Source: Hyphomicrobiales bacterium
GTDB lineage: Bacteria > Pseudomonadota > Alphaproteobacteria > Rhizobiales > Rhizobiaceae
Direction of reading: 5' to 3'
Assembly (NCBI GenBank): GCA_900465665.1
Contig: UBJO01000021.1
Span: 1-64,000 of the forward strand
DNA: 64,000 nt
The notes under the pieces: model-generated
Told to the model about the DNA's origin: nothing
The model's database searches: none
What the model saw: the letters and a program-made list of their open reading frames with translations, nothing else
In this document: piece by piece, positions 53,788-62,985 of the stretch
How the letters are laid out: the number at the start of each line of letters is the position of its first letter
Position numbering within the stretch: position 1 is the first letter of the stretch
Translations under genes and position numbers: made by a program

Positions 53788-54732
53788 ATGACGTCGAATA
53801 AACTTCCCATCTTTCTCGTCGTCTTCGCCGTGGTGCTCATGGCGCTCTATTCGTCGATCTTCGTGGTCAACGCGCGCGAGCAGGCGATCGTCGTCCGCTT
53901 CGGTCAGATCCAGTCGGTGAAGACCGAGCCCGGCATCTACTTCAAGCTGCCGTTCACCTTCATGGATGCCGATCGCGTCCAGATCGTCGAGAAGCAGGCG
54001 CTTCGCTTCGACCTCGACAACATCCGCGTGCAGGTTCGCGGCGGTGCGACATTCGATGTCGATGCCTTCGTGATCTACGACATCCGCGACGTTCGCCGTT
54101 TCCGCGAAACGGTATCGGGCGATCGCGAATCCGCCGAAGCACGTCTTCGCACGCAGCTCGATTCGTCGCTGCGCCGCGTCTACGGTCTGCGTGATTTCGA
54201 TGCCGCTCTTTCCGAAGAGCGCGTGGCGATGATGCTCGAAGTGCGCGACGACCTGCACAAGGATGCCGAGGCACTTGGCCTCAACATCCAGGACGTGCGC
54301 ATTCGCCGTACGGACCTGACGCGCGAAGTCGCGCCGAAGACCTATGACCGCATGCGCGCCGAGCGTCTTGCCGAAGCCGAACTCCTGCGCGCGCAGGGTG
54401 GCGAAGAAGGCCAGCGCCGTCGCGCCATCGCCGATAGACAGGTTGTCGAAATCACCGCCGAAGCGCAGCGTGATTCCGAAATCCTGCGCGGTGAAGGCGA
54501 AGCGGAACGCAGCAGGCTCTTCGCCGATGCGTTCAACAAGAACCCCGCGTTCTTCGAGTTCTACCGCTCGATGGCGGCCTACACCACGGCCATGTCCTCG
54601 CAGGACACGACGCTGGTGCTTTCGCCGGACACGGATTTCTTCCGCTACTTCAACAGCGCGACCGGCCAGCCCGGCCAGGTTCCGTCGGCGGCACCAAGCC
54701 TGCCTGCGGTTCCGGCCGCACCGGCGAACTGA
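53788..54732 (+). CDS. hflC: FtsH modulator HflC
   Basis: 314 residues with an N-terminal membrane span (about 7-25), a SPFH/band 7 domain (VNAREQAIVVRFGQIQSV) and a C-terminal coiled coil with Arg/Glu-rich repeats. Partner of HflK in the FtsH-associated cage. Second gene of the operon; a strong terminator follows. Confidence 0.95.
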   Translation: MTSNKLPIFLVVFAVVLMALYSSIFVVNAREQAIVVRFGQIQSVKTEPGIYFKLPFTFMDADRVQIVEKQALRFDLDNIRVQVRGGATFDVDAFVIYDIRDVRRFRETVSGDRESAEARLRTQLDSSLRRVYGLRDFDAALSEERVAMMLEVRDDLHKDAEALGLNIQDVRIRRTDLTREVAPKTYDRMRAERLAEAELLRAQGGEEGQRRRAIADRQVVEITAEAQRDSEILRGEGEAERSRLFADAFNKNPAFFEFYRSMAAYTTAMSSQDTTLVLSPDTDFFRYFNSATGQPGQVPSAAPSLPAVPAAPAN

Positions 54733-54755
54733 TCGCGATCATCTGAAGTCCTATC

Positions 54756-54786
54756 GGGGCCGGCATCTTGCCGGCCCCTTTATTTT
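54756..54786 (+). terminator. Terminator after hflKC
   Basis: GGGGCCGGC pairs with GCCGGCCCC around ATCTT and is followed by TTTATTTT, a standard intrinsic terminator 23 bases after the hflC stop. Confidence 0.85.
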
Positions 54787-54929
54787 ATGGGGATTTCACC
54801 GCGGTTCCCTGATGTCACGGACACCCCACGCAGATTGCACGGGATTTCGCGAAAAGGTGATTTCACCCTCCATCATTACGCCTTATGCTCATGATCAGAG
54901 TGCGTTTTTGACACACATGAGGATGCTTG

Positions 54930-56519
54930 ATGGCCCCCACGATCCGCCCGACCTTCAGACGATCGCTCGCGCTTCTGGCCGGGGCAGCAATGCTGGCTAA
55001 TGTCGGCTTTGCCGGGGTTGTTCATGCACAGACCACGCCGCCGACCAACGGCCCGGCGTCGGTTGCCGATCTCGCCGAAGGACTGCTCGACGCGGTCGTG
55101 AACATCTCGACATCGCAGAACGTCAAGGACGACGAGGGTGCCGGTCCGGCACCGCGCGCGCCTGATGGATCGCCGTTCCAGGAGTTCTTCAACGACTTCT
55201 TCAACAAGCAGAAGGGCAAGCCCGGCGGCAACCACAATGTGAGTTCGCTCGGCTCCGGCTTCGTCATCGATCCGCAGGGCTTCATCGTCACCAACAACCA
55301 CGTGATCGAAGGCGCCGACGATATCGAGGTGAACTTCGCCGACGGCAGCAAGCTCAAGGCCAAGCTGATCGGCACCGACACCAAGACCGACCTCTCGGTG
55401 CTGAAGGTCGAGCCGAAGGCGCCGCTCAAGTTCGTCAAGTTCGGCGATTCCAGCGGCATGCGCATCGGCGACTGGGTGATGGCGATCGGCAACCCGTTCG
55501 GCTTCGGCGGTTCGGTGACCGTCGGCATCATCTCGGGACGCGGACGCAATATCAATGCCGGCCCATACGACAACTTCATCCAGACGGACGCGGCGATCAA
55601 CAAGGGCAACTCCGGCGGCCCGCTCTTCAACATGAAGGGTGAGGTTATCGGCATCAACACGGCGATCATTTCCCCGAGCGGCGGCTCGATCGGCATCGGC
55701 TTCTCGGTGCCGTCGGAACTGGCTGCCGGCGTCGTGCAGCAGCTGCGTGAATTCGGGGAGACGCGTCGCGGCTGGCTCGGCGTGCGCATCCAGCCCGTCA
55801 CCGACGACGTGGCCGACAGCCTCGGCCTTTCAAGCGCCAGGGGCGCTCTGGTCGCTGGTGTCATCAAGGGCGGCCCTGTCGACGACGGTTCGATCAAGGC
55901 CGGCGACGTCATTCTGAAATTCGATGGCAAGGCCGTCAACGAAATGCGCGATCTGCCGCGCGTGGTGGCTGAAAGCCCCGTGGGCAAGGCGGTCGATGTC
56001 GTGGTGCTGCGCGATGGCAAGGAGCAGACCGTCAAGGTGACGCTCGGCCGTCTCGAAGACAGCGACCAGGCGGCGGCGGATAGCTCTGACAGCAACGGCG
56101 GCGTGATCAACCCGGATCCGCAGGAAAACCAGGACATGGACCAGCCTGACAGCGATCAGGCGCAGCCGATGCCTGACGGCAAGGGCAAGCCGGCCCAGCC
56201 GGCGCCTGAGGTCGGCGATGCGAAGGACGTGCTCGGCCTGTCGCTATCGGCGCTCAATGCGGATAATCGCAAGAGCTTCGGCATCGCCGAGAGCGTCGAC
56301 GGCGTTCTCGTCTCCGAGGTCAAGCCGGGCTCGCTGGCGGCCGAAAAGGGCCTGAAGGCCGGCGACGTGATCGTCGAAGTGGCGCAGGAATTCATGCGCT
56401 CTCCGGAGACTGTTGTCGCCAAGGTGCAGTCGCTGAAGCAGGAAGGCAGACGCAACGCGCAGATGATGATCGCCTCGGCGAACGGCGACCTGCGGTTTGT
56501 CGCCGTGCCGATGGAGTAG
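54930..56519 (+). CDS. DegP/Do-type periplasmic serine protease
   Basis: 529 residues with a signal peptide cut about after VHA (residue 33). The trypsin-like domain has His in VTNNHVIEGADD, Asp in DLSVLKV and Ser in NKGNSGGPLFN. Two PDZ domains follow (about 285-375 and 435-520), joined by an acidic Gln/Asp/Pro-rich linker. It degrades misfolded envelope proteins. Its own transcript starts after the hflKC terminator. In rhizobia the Do protease near hflKC is often annotated degP or mucD. Confidence 0.92.
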   Translation: MAPTIRPTFRRSLALLAGAAMLANVGFAGVVHAQTTPPTNGPASVADLAEGLLDAVVNISTSQNVKDDEGAGPAPRAPDGSPFQEFFNDFFNKQKGKPGGNHNVSSLGSGFVIDPQGFIVTNNHVIEGADDIEVNFADGSKLKAKLIGTDTKTDLSVLKVEPKAPLKFVKFGDSSGMRIGDWVMAIGNPFGFGGSVTVGIISGRGRNINAGPYDNFIQTDAAINKGNSGGPLFNMKGEVIGINTAIISPSGGSIGIGFSVPSELAAGVVQQLREFGETRRGWLGVRIQPVTDDVADSLGLSSARGALVAGVIKGGPVDDGSIKAGDVILKFDGKAVNEMRDLPRVVAESPVGKAVDVVVLRDGKEQTVKVTLGRLEDSDQAAADSSDSNGGVINPDPQENQDMDQPDSDQAQPMPDGKGKPAQPAPEVGDAKDVLGLSLSALNADNRKSFGIAESVDGVLVSEVKPGSLAAEKGLKAGDVIVEVAQEFMRSPETVVAKVQSLKQEGRRNAQMMIASANGDLRFVAVPME

Positions 56520-56528
56520 GGTGGGGCG

Positions 56529-56773
56529 TCAGCCGCTGCGCTTGAGTTGCTCGGCGATATAGCGGCGCAAGGCGGTGCTTATTTCGGTTTGGTGGCTGCG
56601 GATCGCTGGGCAAAGCGATAATGCTTGGCTTTTCGGGCCAGCGCCCACCGCTCGTCGGAGATCTCAGGGATATCGCTTGTGTCGATTGCCGCGTCGGCAA
56701 GCGTGTCCAGAGCGTCGAGTTCCGCCTGCTGCAAATCAGTGAGCGATTGGTTTCTCGTGGTGTTTGACGTCAT
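56529..56773 (-). pseudogene. BrnA-like antitoxin remnant
   Basis: A 64-codon frame (56579-56773) starts MTSNTTRNQSLTDLQQAELD and runs through IDTSDIPEISDERWALARKA, the opening of BrnA/CopG-type antitoxins. It stops early; the ribbon-helix-helix middle is missing, and a typical C-terminal end, EISTALRRYIAEQLKRSG, follows in the next frame up to 56529. No toxin gene (brnT) is beside it. It reads as an internally deleted, frameshifted antitoxin gene. Confidence 0.55.
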
Positions 56774-56904
56774 AAGGTTTCGCCTTCACGGCGCGAACAG
56801 TGCGGACATCTGTCCGCAGTAGAGCAGTTATCTTACAGCAAAGCACTTCGGCCCCACAACCCGCGACCGGCTGGTCGATAGGGCTGCGGGGCCTTGAATA
56901 ATTG

Positions 56905-57795
56905 TCACACCGTCACGAAATCCGTCTTGCGGTAGCCCTGGATGTAGAGAAGGGCACTGAGGTCGGCGTGGTTGATCTCGATTTTCGCTTCGGCGGCGAC
57001 GGCGGGTTTGGCGTGTAGTGCGACGCCGGCGCCGGCGAGGTGCAGCATGCCGAGATCGTTGGCGCCGTCGCCGACTGCCATTGCCTCTTCAGGGGAGATG
57101 CCGATTTTCCTGGAGATATCCTCGAGCGCATCGACCTTCGCCTGCTTGCCGAGGATCGGCTCGGCGACGAAGCCGGTGAGGTGGCCGTTTTCCTCGAGCA
57201 GGATGTTGGCGCGGTTTTCGTCGAAGCCGAGCGTGGCTGCGATGCGGCTGGTGAAGACGGTGAAGCCGCCGGAGACCAGCGCCGTGTAATAGCCCTTCGC
57301 CTTCATCGTCGCGATCAGTTCCATGCCACCAGGCGTCAGCGTGATGCGCTTGGCGATCACTTCGTCGATCACCGAGATCGGCAAGCCCTTCAGGAGCGCT
57401 ACGCGTTCGCGCAAAGCGGGCTCGAAGGCGATCTCGCCGTTCATGGCGCGGGCGGTGATCGCGGCCACCTTGTCCTTGAGGCCGACTTCGGCCGCCAGTT
57501 CGTCGATGCATTCCTGGCCGATCATGGTGGAATCCATGTCGGCGATCAAAAGCTTCTTGCGGCGCGTGTCCTGATCCTGGATGACGAGATCGATCGGGGT
57601 GCTGCCGATGACTGCCGTTATCGCGGCGTGGGCAGCCGTCGCGTCGGTGCCGTCGCGCAGCGCGATATCGCAGGCTACTCCGTCGGCCAACCAGTAGAGA
57701 CCGGATGCCTTGGCGGCGTCCGCGGCCTTCTCGGCGATGGCGGCTGTCAGAACAGGATTTGACGGATTGGCAACAAGCGTGGCAACGAGAGCCAT
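56905..57795 (-). CDS. serB: Phosphoserine phosphatase
   Basis: 296 residues. An N-terminal ACT-like region (1-75) is followed by the HAD phosphatase core: IADMDSTMIGQECIDELA with the nucleophile and acid Asp, LVSGGFTVF, and VGDGANDLGML. It makes serine from phosphoserine in the cytoplasm. The ATG at 57795 overlaps, on the opposite strand, the first codons of miaA. Confidence 0.94.
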   Translation of the reverse strand: MALVATLVANPSNPVLTAAIAEKAADAAKASGLYWLADGVACDIALRDGTDATAAHAAITAVIGSTPIDLVIQDQDTRRKKLLIADMDSTMIGQECIDELAAEVGLKDKVAAITARAMNGEIAFEPALRERVALLKGLPISVIDEVIAKRITLTPGGMELIATMKAKGYYTALVSGGFTVFTSRIAATLGFDENRANILLEENGHLTGFVAEPILGKQAKVDALEDISRKIGISPEEAMAVGDGANDLGMLHLAGAGVALHAKPAVAAEAKIEINHADLSALLYIQGYRKTDFVTV

Positions 57796-57796
57796 G

Positions 57797-58687
57797 ATGG
57801 AAAACCTTCTGAACGCAATGGACGCGATCCTGATAACCGGGCCGACGGCCAGCGGCAAGTCCGCGCTGGCCGTCGAACTTGCGAAACGTCACGATGGCGT
57901 CGTCATCAATGCCGACAGCATGCAGGTCTACGACACGCTGCGGGTGCTGACGGCGCGGCCCTCGGACGAGGATATGCAGGGCGTACCGCACTATCTCTAC
58001 GGCCACGTGCCTGCCGCGACCGCCTATTCGACCGGCGCGTGGCTGCGCGACGTGACGGCGCTGTTGCCGCAACTGCGGGCGGATGGTCGTCTGCCTGTCT
58101 TCGTCGGCGGGACGGGGCTGTATTTCAAGGCGCTGACCGGTGGGCTCTCCGATATGCCCGCGATCCCCGAGGAGATCCGTACGCGGCTCAGGACGCGGCT
58201 GATCGAGGAAGGGGGCGCGGTGCTGCATGCGGAGCTTGCGGCGCGCGACGGCGACGTTGCGGCAGGGCTCAATCCGCAGGATGGTCAGCGGATTGTTCGG
58301 GCGCTCGAGGTGCTGGAGGCGACGGGGCGGTCGATTGCCGAGCTGCAGGGGCAATCCGGTCCCATCGTGGTCGATCCGGACAGGGCGCGAAAGATCGTGG
58401 TGCTGCCGGAGCGGTCCGTACTACATGACCGTATCAACCGGCGTTTCGAGCTGATGCTCGCTGAGGGTGCTGCCGACGAGGTGAGGGCGCTCCTGGCGCT
58501 GTCGCCGGCGCCTGAGATGCCTGTGATGAAGGCGATCGGCGTGTCGCAGATCGCGGCCATGCTTGATGGCGCGATGTCGCGCGAGGATGTGCTGGATAAG
58601 GGAGCGGCTGCGACGCGGCAATATGCCAAGCGGCAGATGACGTGGTTTCGCAACCAGATGGATGATAGCTGGGAGCGGCGGAGCTAA
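57797..58687 (+). CDS. miaA: tRNA dimethylallyltransferase
   Basis: 296 residues: P-loop GPTASGKSALAVEL, INADSMQVYDTLRVLTARPS, FVGGTGLYFKALTGGL and the QYAKRQMTWFRNQ end. It adds dimethylallyl groups to A37 of tRNAs reading UNN codons. Start codons at 57794 and 57797 are possible and a later ATG at 57815 is also in frame; all lie at the divergent serB start, so the two genes share their first bases. Confidence 0.93.
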   Translation: MENLLNAMDAILITGPTASGKSALAVELAKRHDGVVINADSMQVYDTLRVLTARPSDEDMQGVPHYLYGHVPAATAYSTGAWLRDVTALLPQLRADGRLPVFVGGTGLYFKALTGGLSDMPAIPEEIRTRLRTRLIEEGGAVLHAELAARDGDVAAGLNPQDGQRIVRALEVLEATGRSIAELQGQSGPIVVDPDRARKIVVLPERSVLHDRINRRFELMLAEGAADEVRALLALSPAPEMPVMKAIGVSQIAAMLDGAMSREDVLDKGAAATRQYAKRQMTWFRNQMDDSWERRS

Positions 58688-58702
58688 CTCGGTCCCGCCT
58701 AC

Positions 58703-60793
58703 TCAATCCTTGTCGTAGAGGCTGCTCAGCGGCTTCTTCAGGATGCTTTCGCGCAAAGATACGCCGGGTTCGCGACGAATGCTTGTCGGCTGCGCTTGCG
58801 GGTCGGCGGGGCGTGGGGCCGGATTTTGTTCGCCGCGCATTTCGCGTCGAAGTGCCTCCAAGCGGCTGTCGATCGAGGTGTCGGCCGCGACGCCGAAGGA
58901 TTCGCGCGATGATCTCGGCGGTGCTGGCGGTTCGCGCGATGCCGGGGCTGACGGCAGCATGTCGCGGCGGTAGGGCTCGATCGGGGCGAGCGGCGGGGTG
59001 ATCGGGATCGGCGCCGGGATGATCGGCGGGTAGACGTCGGCCGCGAAGACCTGGTTGTAGTCCGCGTCTTCCTCTTCCCCGAGGTCGAGGCCGGCGTTCT
59101 TGACGCTTTGTTGGAAGGCCGAGATGTCGGGGCCGCTCACCGCGCGCATGCGGGTGACGATCTTGCGCAGATCGACGTTATCTGGATCTTCCTCGGTGAA
59201 TTTCGGCGTCGCGCCATTGGCCTTCGGCAGCAGGTCTTCGCTGACGCGCGAGAAGCGCATGCGCATCGGCACGCTGATCGCCTCGCCGAAGGCGATGGCT
59301 TCGCCGTTACCGATCGAAGAGATAAAGCTTGTCGTCGAGATCGAGGAATTCGGGATGGCGGAGCGAATGATTTCCTGGTCGCGGTCGTTGGCAAGGCGCA
59401 TGGCAAACAGCGTCGAGCACTGCGACAGGATGGTCTGATCGAGTTCGCCCGGGCGCTGCGTGATGATGCCGAGCGAGACGCCGTATTTGCGGCCTTCCTT
59501 GGCGATGCGGGCGATCGCCTGACGCGTCGGGAAGAAGCCGAGCGTGGGGTCCGACGGAATGTAGCGGTGCGCTTCTTCGCAGACGACGAGCATGTGGATG
59601 GCGCCGTCGCTCCAAAGCGCGATTTCGAATGCCATACGGCACAGCACCGACGCTACGGAATTCACGACCTCGGAGGGGATGCCGGAGAGCTGGAAGGTGC
59701 AGATCGGCTTGTTGTCGCCGGGCACACGGAATATCTCGGCCACCGTCTCCATGATCGTATCGGAGATCGTGTTGTTGGAGAACATGAAGTGGTAGCGCGG
59801 ATCGTTGATCGCGGCGATGATGCGCATCTTCAGCGACCGCAGGAACGGCTTTTCGCCGCGCCCTTCCAGGCGGCCGATGCGCTCGTCGATCAGCGCCAGG
59901 AGATCGGCCATGCGGTAGGGGACCGGGGTATCGGCGGTGATCGAGCTTTTCTCGGTGGTGCGGCGAACCAGCGAATTGTCGCTGCCGCGGAAGGCGCGCT
60001 TGGCTTCCGGCAGGATGTCGCGCAGCATGTCGAGCTCTTCCGGCACCGGTGTGCGGCCGCGGAAGACCACTTCGGCGAATTCTTCCAGGCGCATCAGCCA
60101 GAAGGGCAGGTCGAGCGTGTCGGTATCGACGACGACGGAATGCTTGGGGAAGGCGGCGGCGAATTCGTTGTGCGGATCGAGGATCAGGACGCGCAGCTTC
60201 GGGTCGGCCTCAATCGCCTTGTGAAGCAGCAGCGACACGGCGGTCGACTTGCCGACGCCGGTGGAGCCGACGATGGCGAAGTGCTTTGACAGCATGGAGG
60301 GGACGTGGATCGACGCATCGATGCTGTCGTCCTGCGTCAGCTTGCCGATGACGGCGGTGGTTCCCGTGCCGGCGTCATAAATGCGCATCAGGTCGGCGGA
60401 GCGGATGCGGTGGGCGACGGCGCCGAGATAGGGGTAGCGTGAGATGCCGGTCGAGAATTGCTCCGTGCCGTCCTCGTCGACGCGGACCTCGCCGAGCAGC
60501 TCGGTTTCGATCTTGAAATAGTTGTCCTCGCCTTCGCCCCAGGCATGCGTACCCGTGTTCATGGAATAGACGAGCGCCACGACGCGATTGCGACCGACGG
60601 TGATCGAGATCAGGCGGCCGACGGACCAGAGTTCGGTAAGGTCTGTGCCGCCGGCTTCGGCGACAGCCGCGATGGTGGCGCGGGACCCGCTGCACGCGAC
60701 AACGCGGCCGAGGAAACGGTTTCCCGGCGCTAGTACATCGCGGCGGTCATGCTCGCCCGCGCTGCCTGACGTCTGCAAGTCGTTGTTCTGCAA
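58703..60793 (-). CDS. HerA/DUF87-like ATPase
   Basis: 696 residues. A HAS-barrel-like N-terminus (about 20-150) is followed by a HerA-type hexameric ATPase: Walker A GSTGVGKST, Walker B VLILDPHNEF and MLVVCEEAHRYIP, and the sensor ITQRPGELDQTILSQCST. HerA-like proteins translocate DNA, often with a NurA nuclease; none is adjacent here. The C-terminal 120 residues are Pro-rich and probably disordered. The gene sits convergent to miaA, 15 bases after its stop, in what looks like a core location. Confidence 0.85.
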   Translation of the reverse strand: MQNNDLQTSGSAGEHDRRDVLAPGNRFLGRVVACSGSRATIAAVAEAGGTDLTELWSVGRLISITVGRNRVVALVYSMNTGTHAWGEGEDNYFKIETELLGEVRVDEDGTEQFSTGISRYPYLGAVAHRIRSADLMRIYDAGTGTTAVIGKLTQDDSIDASIHVPSMLSKHFAIVGSTGVGKSTAVSLLLHKAIEADPKLRVLILDPHNEFAAAFPKHSVVVDTDTLDLPFWLMRLEEFAEVVFRGRTPVPEELDMLRDILPEAKRAFRGSDNSLVRRTTEKSSITADTPVPYRMADLLALIDERIGRLEGRGEKPFLRSLKMRIIAAINDPRYHFMFSNNTISDTIMETVAEIFRVPGDNKPICTFQLSGIPSEVVNSVASVLCRMAFEIALWSDGAIHMLVVCEEAHRYIPSDPTLGFFPTRQAIARIAKEGRKYGVSLGIITQRPGELDQTILSQCSTLFAMRLANDRDQEIIRSAIPNSSISTTSFISSIGNGEAIAFGEAISVPMRMRFSRVSEDLLPKANGATPKFTEEDPDNVDLRKIVTRMRAVSGPDISAFQQSVKNAGLDLGEEEDADYNQVFAADVYPPIIPAPIPITPPLAPIEPYRRDMLPSAPASREPPAPPRSSRESFGVAADTSIDSRLEALRREMRGEQNPAPRPADPQAQPTSIRREPGVSLRESILKKPLSSLYDKD

Positions 60794-60955
60794 AGGGCTA
60801 CTCCCTGAGATTGCAGGGCAGGATAAAATGGAACGTTTAATAAACCCTTTGCCGCAAGGGCTTCTGCGGCCATGTTTATTACCGACAACGCATGCTCGGC
60901 TTTTTATTGCTTTAAGCGTTGACGCTGCGAAATTTTCTGTCTATCACTTCCGGCC

Positions 60956-61012
60956 ATGAAGATAGCAGCAATTCTTATTGTGGTGGGACAGCGCATGGGC
61001 AGGATGGTGTAA
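60956..61012 (+). CDS. ilvB leader peptide
   Basis: An 18-residue frame, MKIAAILIVVGQRMGRMV, rich in Ile, Leu and Val near its start (AAILIVV). It is placed just before two alternative RNA hairpins and ilvB, the classic layout for ribosome-mediated attenuation by branched-chain amino-acid supply. It is too short for ordinary gene finding. Confidence 0.8.
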   Translation: MKIAAILIVVGQRMGRMV

Positions 61013-61070
61013 CCATCCGGCGATAGCCACCCATGCGCTAGACAACAGGCTCCCCAAGGGGCCTTTTTTT
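60991..61070 (+). promoter_or_regulatory. Attenuator of the ilvB operon
   Basis: GCGCATGGG (60991-60999) pairs with CCCATGCGC (61030-61038) to form a pause or antiterminator-type stem that overlaps the end of the leader peptide; an inner GGATGGT/ACCATCC stem is also present. A terminator, GG(C)TCCCC-AA-GGGGCC followed by seven T, lies at 61048-61070. Stalling at the Ile/Val codons would change the fold and let transcription continue into ilvB. Confidence 0.75.
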
Positions 61071-61134
61071 ATGCCTGAAATTCAGGCTCGCCGCCAAGAC
61101 CTTCAAATCCCAGCAGTCAAAATGGAACAAAAAC

Positions 61135-62928
61135 ATGACGGGCACGGACAATCAGACGGACGAAAACAGGATGACAGGCGCGGAAATCGTTATCCGCGCG
61201 CTCAAGGACAATGGTGTCGAACACCTGTTCGGCTATCCCGGCGGCGCCGTGCTTCCGATCTATGACGAGATATTCCAGCAGGACGACATCAAGCACATCC
61301 TCGTTCGCCACGAGCAGGGCGCCGGCCACGCGGCCGAAGGCTATGCCCGCTCCACCGGCAAGGTCGGCGTCATGCTCGTCACGTCAGGTCCAGGCGCCAC
61401 CAATGCGGTTACCCCGCTGCAGGACGCGCTGATGGATTCGATCCCGCTCGTCTGCCTCTCCGGCCAGGTTCCGACATCGCTGATCGGCTCCGACGCCTTC
61501 CAGGAAGCCGACACCGTCGGTATCACGCGCCCCTGCACCAAGCACAACTGGCTGGTCAAGGACGTCAACGATCTGGCGGCGATCATCCATGAAGCCTTCC
61601 GCATCGCGCAGTCGGGCCGTCCGGGTCCGGTTCTGGTCGATATTCCGAAGGACGTTCAGTTCGCCACCGGCACCTACACGCCGCCGGCAGCGCACGAGAT
61701 CCAGAAGAGCTACCAGCCGAAGGTTCAGGGCGATCTGAACCAGATCCAGGCTGCGATCGAACTGATGTCGAAGGCGCGTCGTCCGATCATCTATTCCGGC
61801 GGCGGCGTCATCAACTCGGGGCCTGAGGCTTCCAAGCTGCTGCGCGAGCTGGTCGAGCTCACCGATTTCCCGATCACCTCGACGCTGATGGGTCTCGGCG
61901 CCTATCCGGCATCCGGTAAGAACTGGCTGAAGATGCTCGGCATGCACGGCTCCTACGAGGCGAACATGGCGATGCATGATTGCGACGTCATGGTCTGCAT
62001 CGGCGCGCGCTTCGACGACCGTATCACCGGCCGCCTCAACGCGTTTTCGCCGAACTCGAAGAAGATCCACATCGACATCGATCCGTCGTCGATCAACAAG
62101 AATGTTCGCGTCGATGTTCCCATCCGGGGCGACGTCGGCAATATCCTGGAAGACATGGTTCGCCTGTGGCGCGCCCTGCCGAAGAAGCCGGAGAAGGGCC
62201 AGATCGCCGATTGGTGGGCCGATATCACCCGCTGGCGCGCGCGCAACTCGTTTGCCTACACGCACAGCAACGACGTGATCATGCCGCAATACGCGCTGGA
62301 GCGCCTCTATGCGCTGACCAAGGATCGCGACGCCTTCATCACGACCGAAGTTGGTCAGCATCAGATGTGGGCGGCTCAGTTCTATGGCTTCGAGAAGCCG
62401 AACCGCTGGATGACCTCGGGTGGCCTGGGAACGATGGGCTACGGCCTGCCGGCCGCTCTCGGCGTGCAGATCGCGCATCCGGAGAGCCTCGTCATCGACA
62501 TCGCAGGTGACGCATCGATCCAGATGTGCATCCAGGAGATGTCGGCGGCGATCCAGTATGAAGCGCCGATCAAGATCTTCATCATGAATAACCAGTACAT
62601 GGGCATGGTGCGGCAGTGGCAGCAGCTGTTGCACGGCAACCGCCTGTCGAACTCCTACACCGAGGCGATGCCCGATTTCGTCAAGCTGGCGGAAGCCTAT
62701 GGCGCCGTCGGCCTGCGTTGCGAAAAGCCCGGCGATCTCGACGCGACCATCCAGGAGATGATCGACGTCAAGAAGCCCGTGATCTTCGATTGCCGCGTTG
62801 CCAATCTCGCCAACTGCTTCCCGATGATCCCATCGGGCAAGGCACACAACGAGATGCTTTTGCCGGATGAAGCCACCGACGAGGCCGTCGCCAACGCCAT
62901 CGACGCCAAGGGGCGTGCGCTCGTTTGA
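61135..62928 (+). CDS. ilvB: Acetolactate synthase, large subunit
   Basis: 597 residues, ThDP-dependent: GYPGGAVLPIYDEIF, HEQGAGHAAEGYARSTGKVG, GQVPTSLIGSDAFQEAD and the cofactor motif GDASIQMCIQEMS to MNNQYMG. It condenses pyruvate to acetolactate (or acetohydroxybutyrate), the first step of branched-chain amino-acid synthesis, with FAD and the IlvH small subunit. Expression is under the attenuator upstream. Its partner gene ilvH is displaced by a toxin-antitoxin pair. Confidence 0.96.
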   Translation: MTGTDNQTDENRMTGAEIVIRALKDNGVEHLFGYPGGAVLPIYDEIFQQDDIKHILVRHEQGAGHAAEGYARSTGKVGVMLVTSGPGATNAVTPLQDALMDSIPLVCLSGQVPTSLIGSDAFQEADTVGITRPCTKHNWLVKDVNDLAAIIHEAFRIAQSGRPGPVLVDIPKDVQFATGTYTPPAAHEIQKSYQPKVQGDLNQIQAAIELMSKARRPIIYSGGGVINSGPEASKLLRELVELTDFPITSTLMGLGAYPASGKNWLKMLGMHGSYEANMAMHDCDVMVCIGARFDDRITGRLNAFSPNSKKIHIDIDPSSINKNVRVDVPIRGDVGNILEDMVRLWRALPKKPEKGQIADWWADITRWRARNSFAYTHSNDVIMPQYALERLYALTKDRDAFITTEVGQHQMWAAQFYGFEKPNRWMTSGGLGTMGYGLPAALGVQIAHPESLVIDIAGDASIQMCIQEMSAAIQYEAPIKIFIMNNQYMGMVRQWQQLLHGNRLSNSYTEAMPDFVKLAEAYGAVGLRCEKPGDLDATIQEMIDVKKPVIFDCRVANLANCFPMIPSGKAHNEMLLPDEATDEAVANAIDAKGRALV

Positions 62929-62938
62929 TCAAAACAGA

Positions 62939-62970
62939 GGGACGCGGTAGATTGAGCGCGTCCCTTCCTT
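62939..62970 (+). terminator. Hairpin after ilvB
   Basis: GGGACGCG (62939-62946) pairs with CGCGTCCC (62957-62964), followed by TTCCTT. It may partly stop transcription between ilvB and the downstream pair. Confidence 0.5.
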
Positions 62971-62985
62971 GTTGGAGCAGGTGCC

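Noticed and set aside
53026..54258. Long opposite-strand frame over hflK/hflC
   Set aside because: It is the codon-bias shadow of two well-supported genes; the His/Asp/Arg-rich sequence is typical of such mirror frames. The same applies to 59108-60289, 61384-62847, 16057-17394 and 7451-8566.
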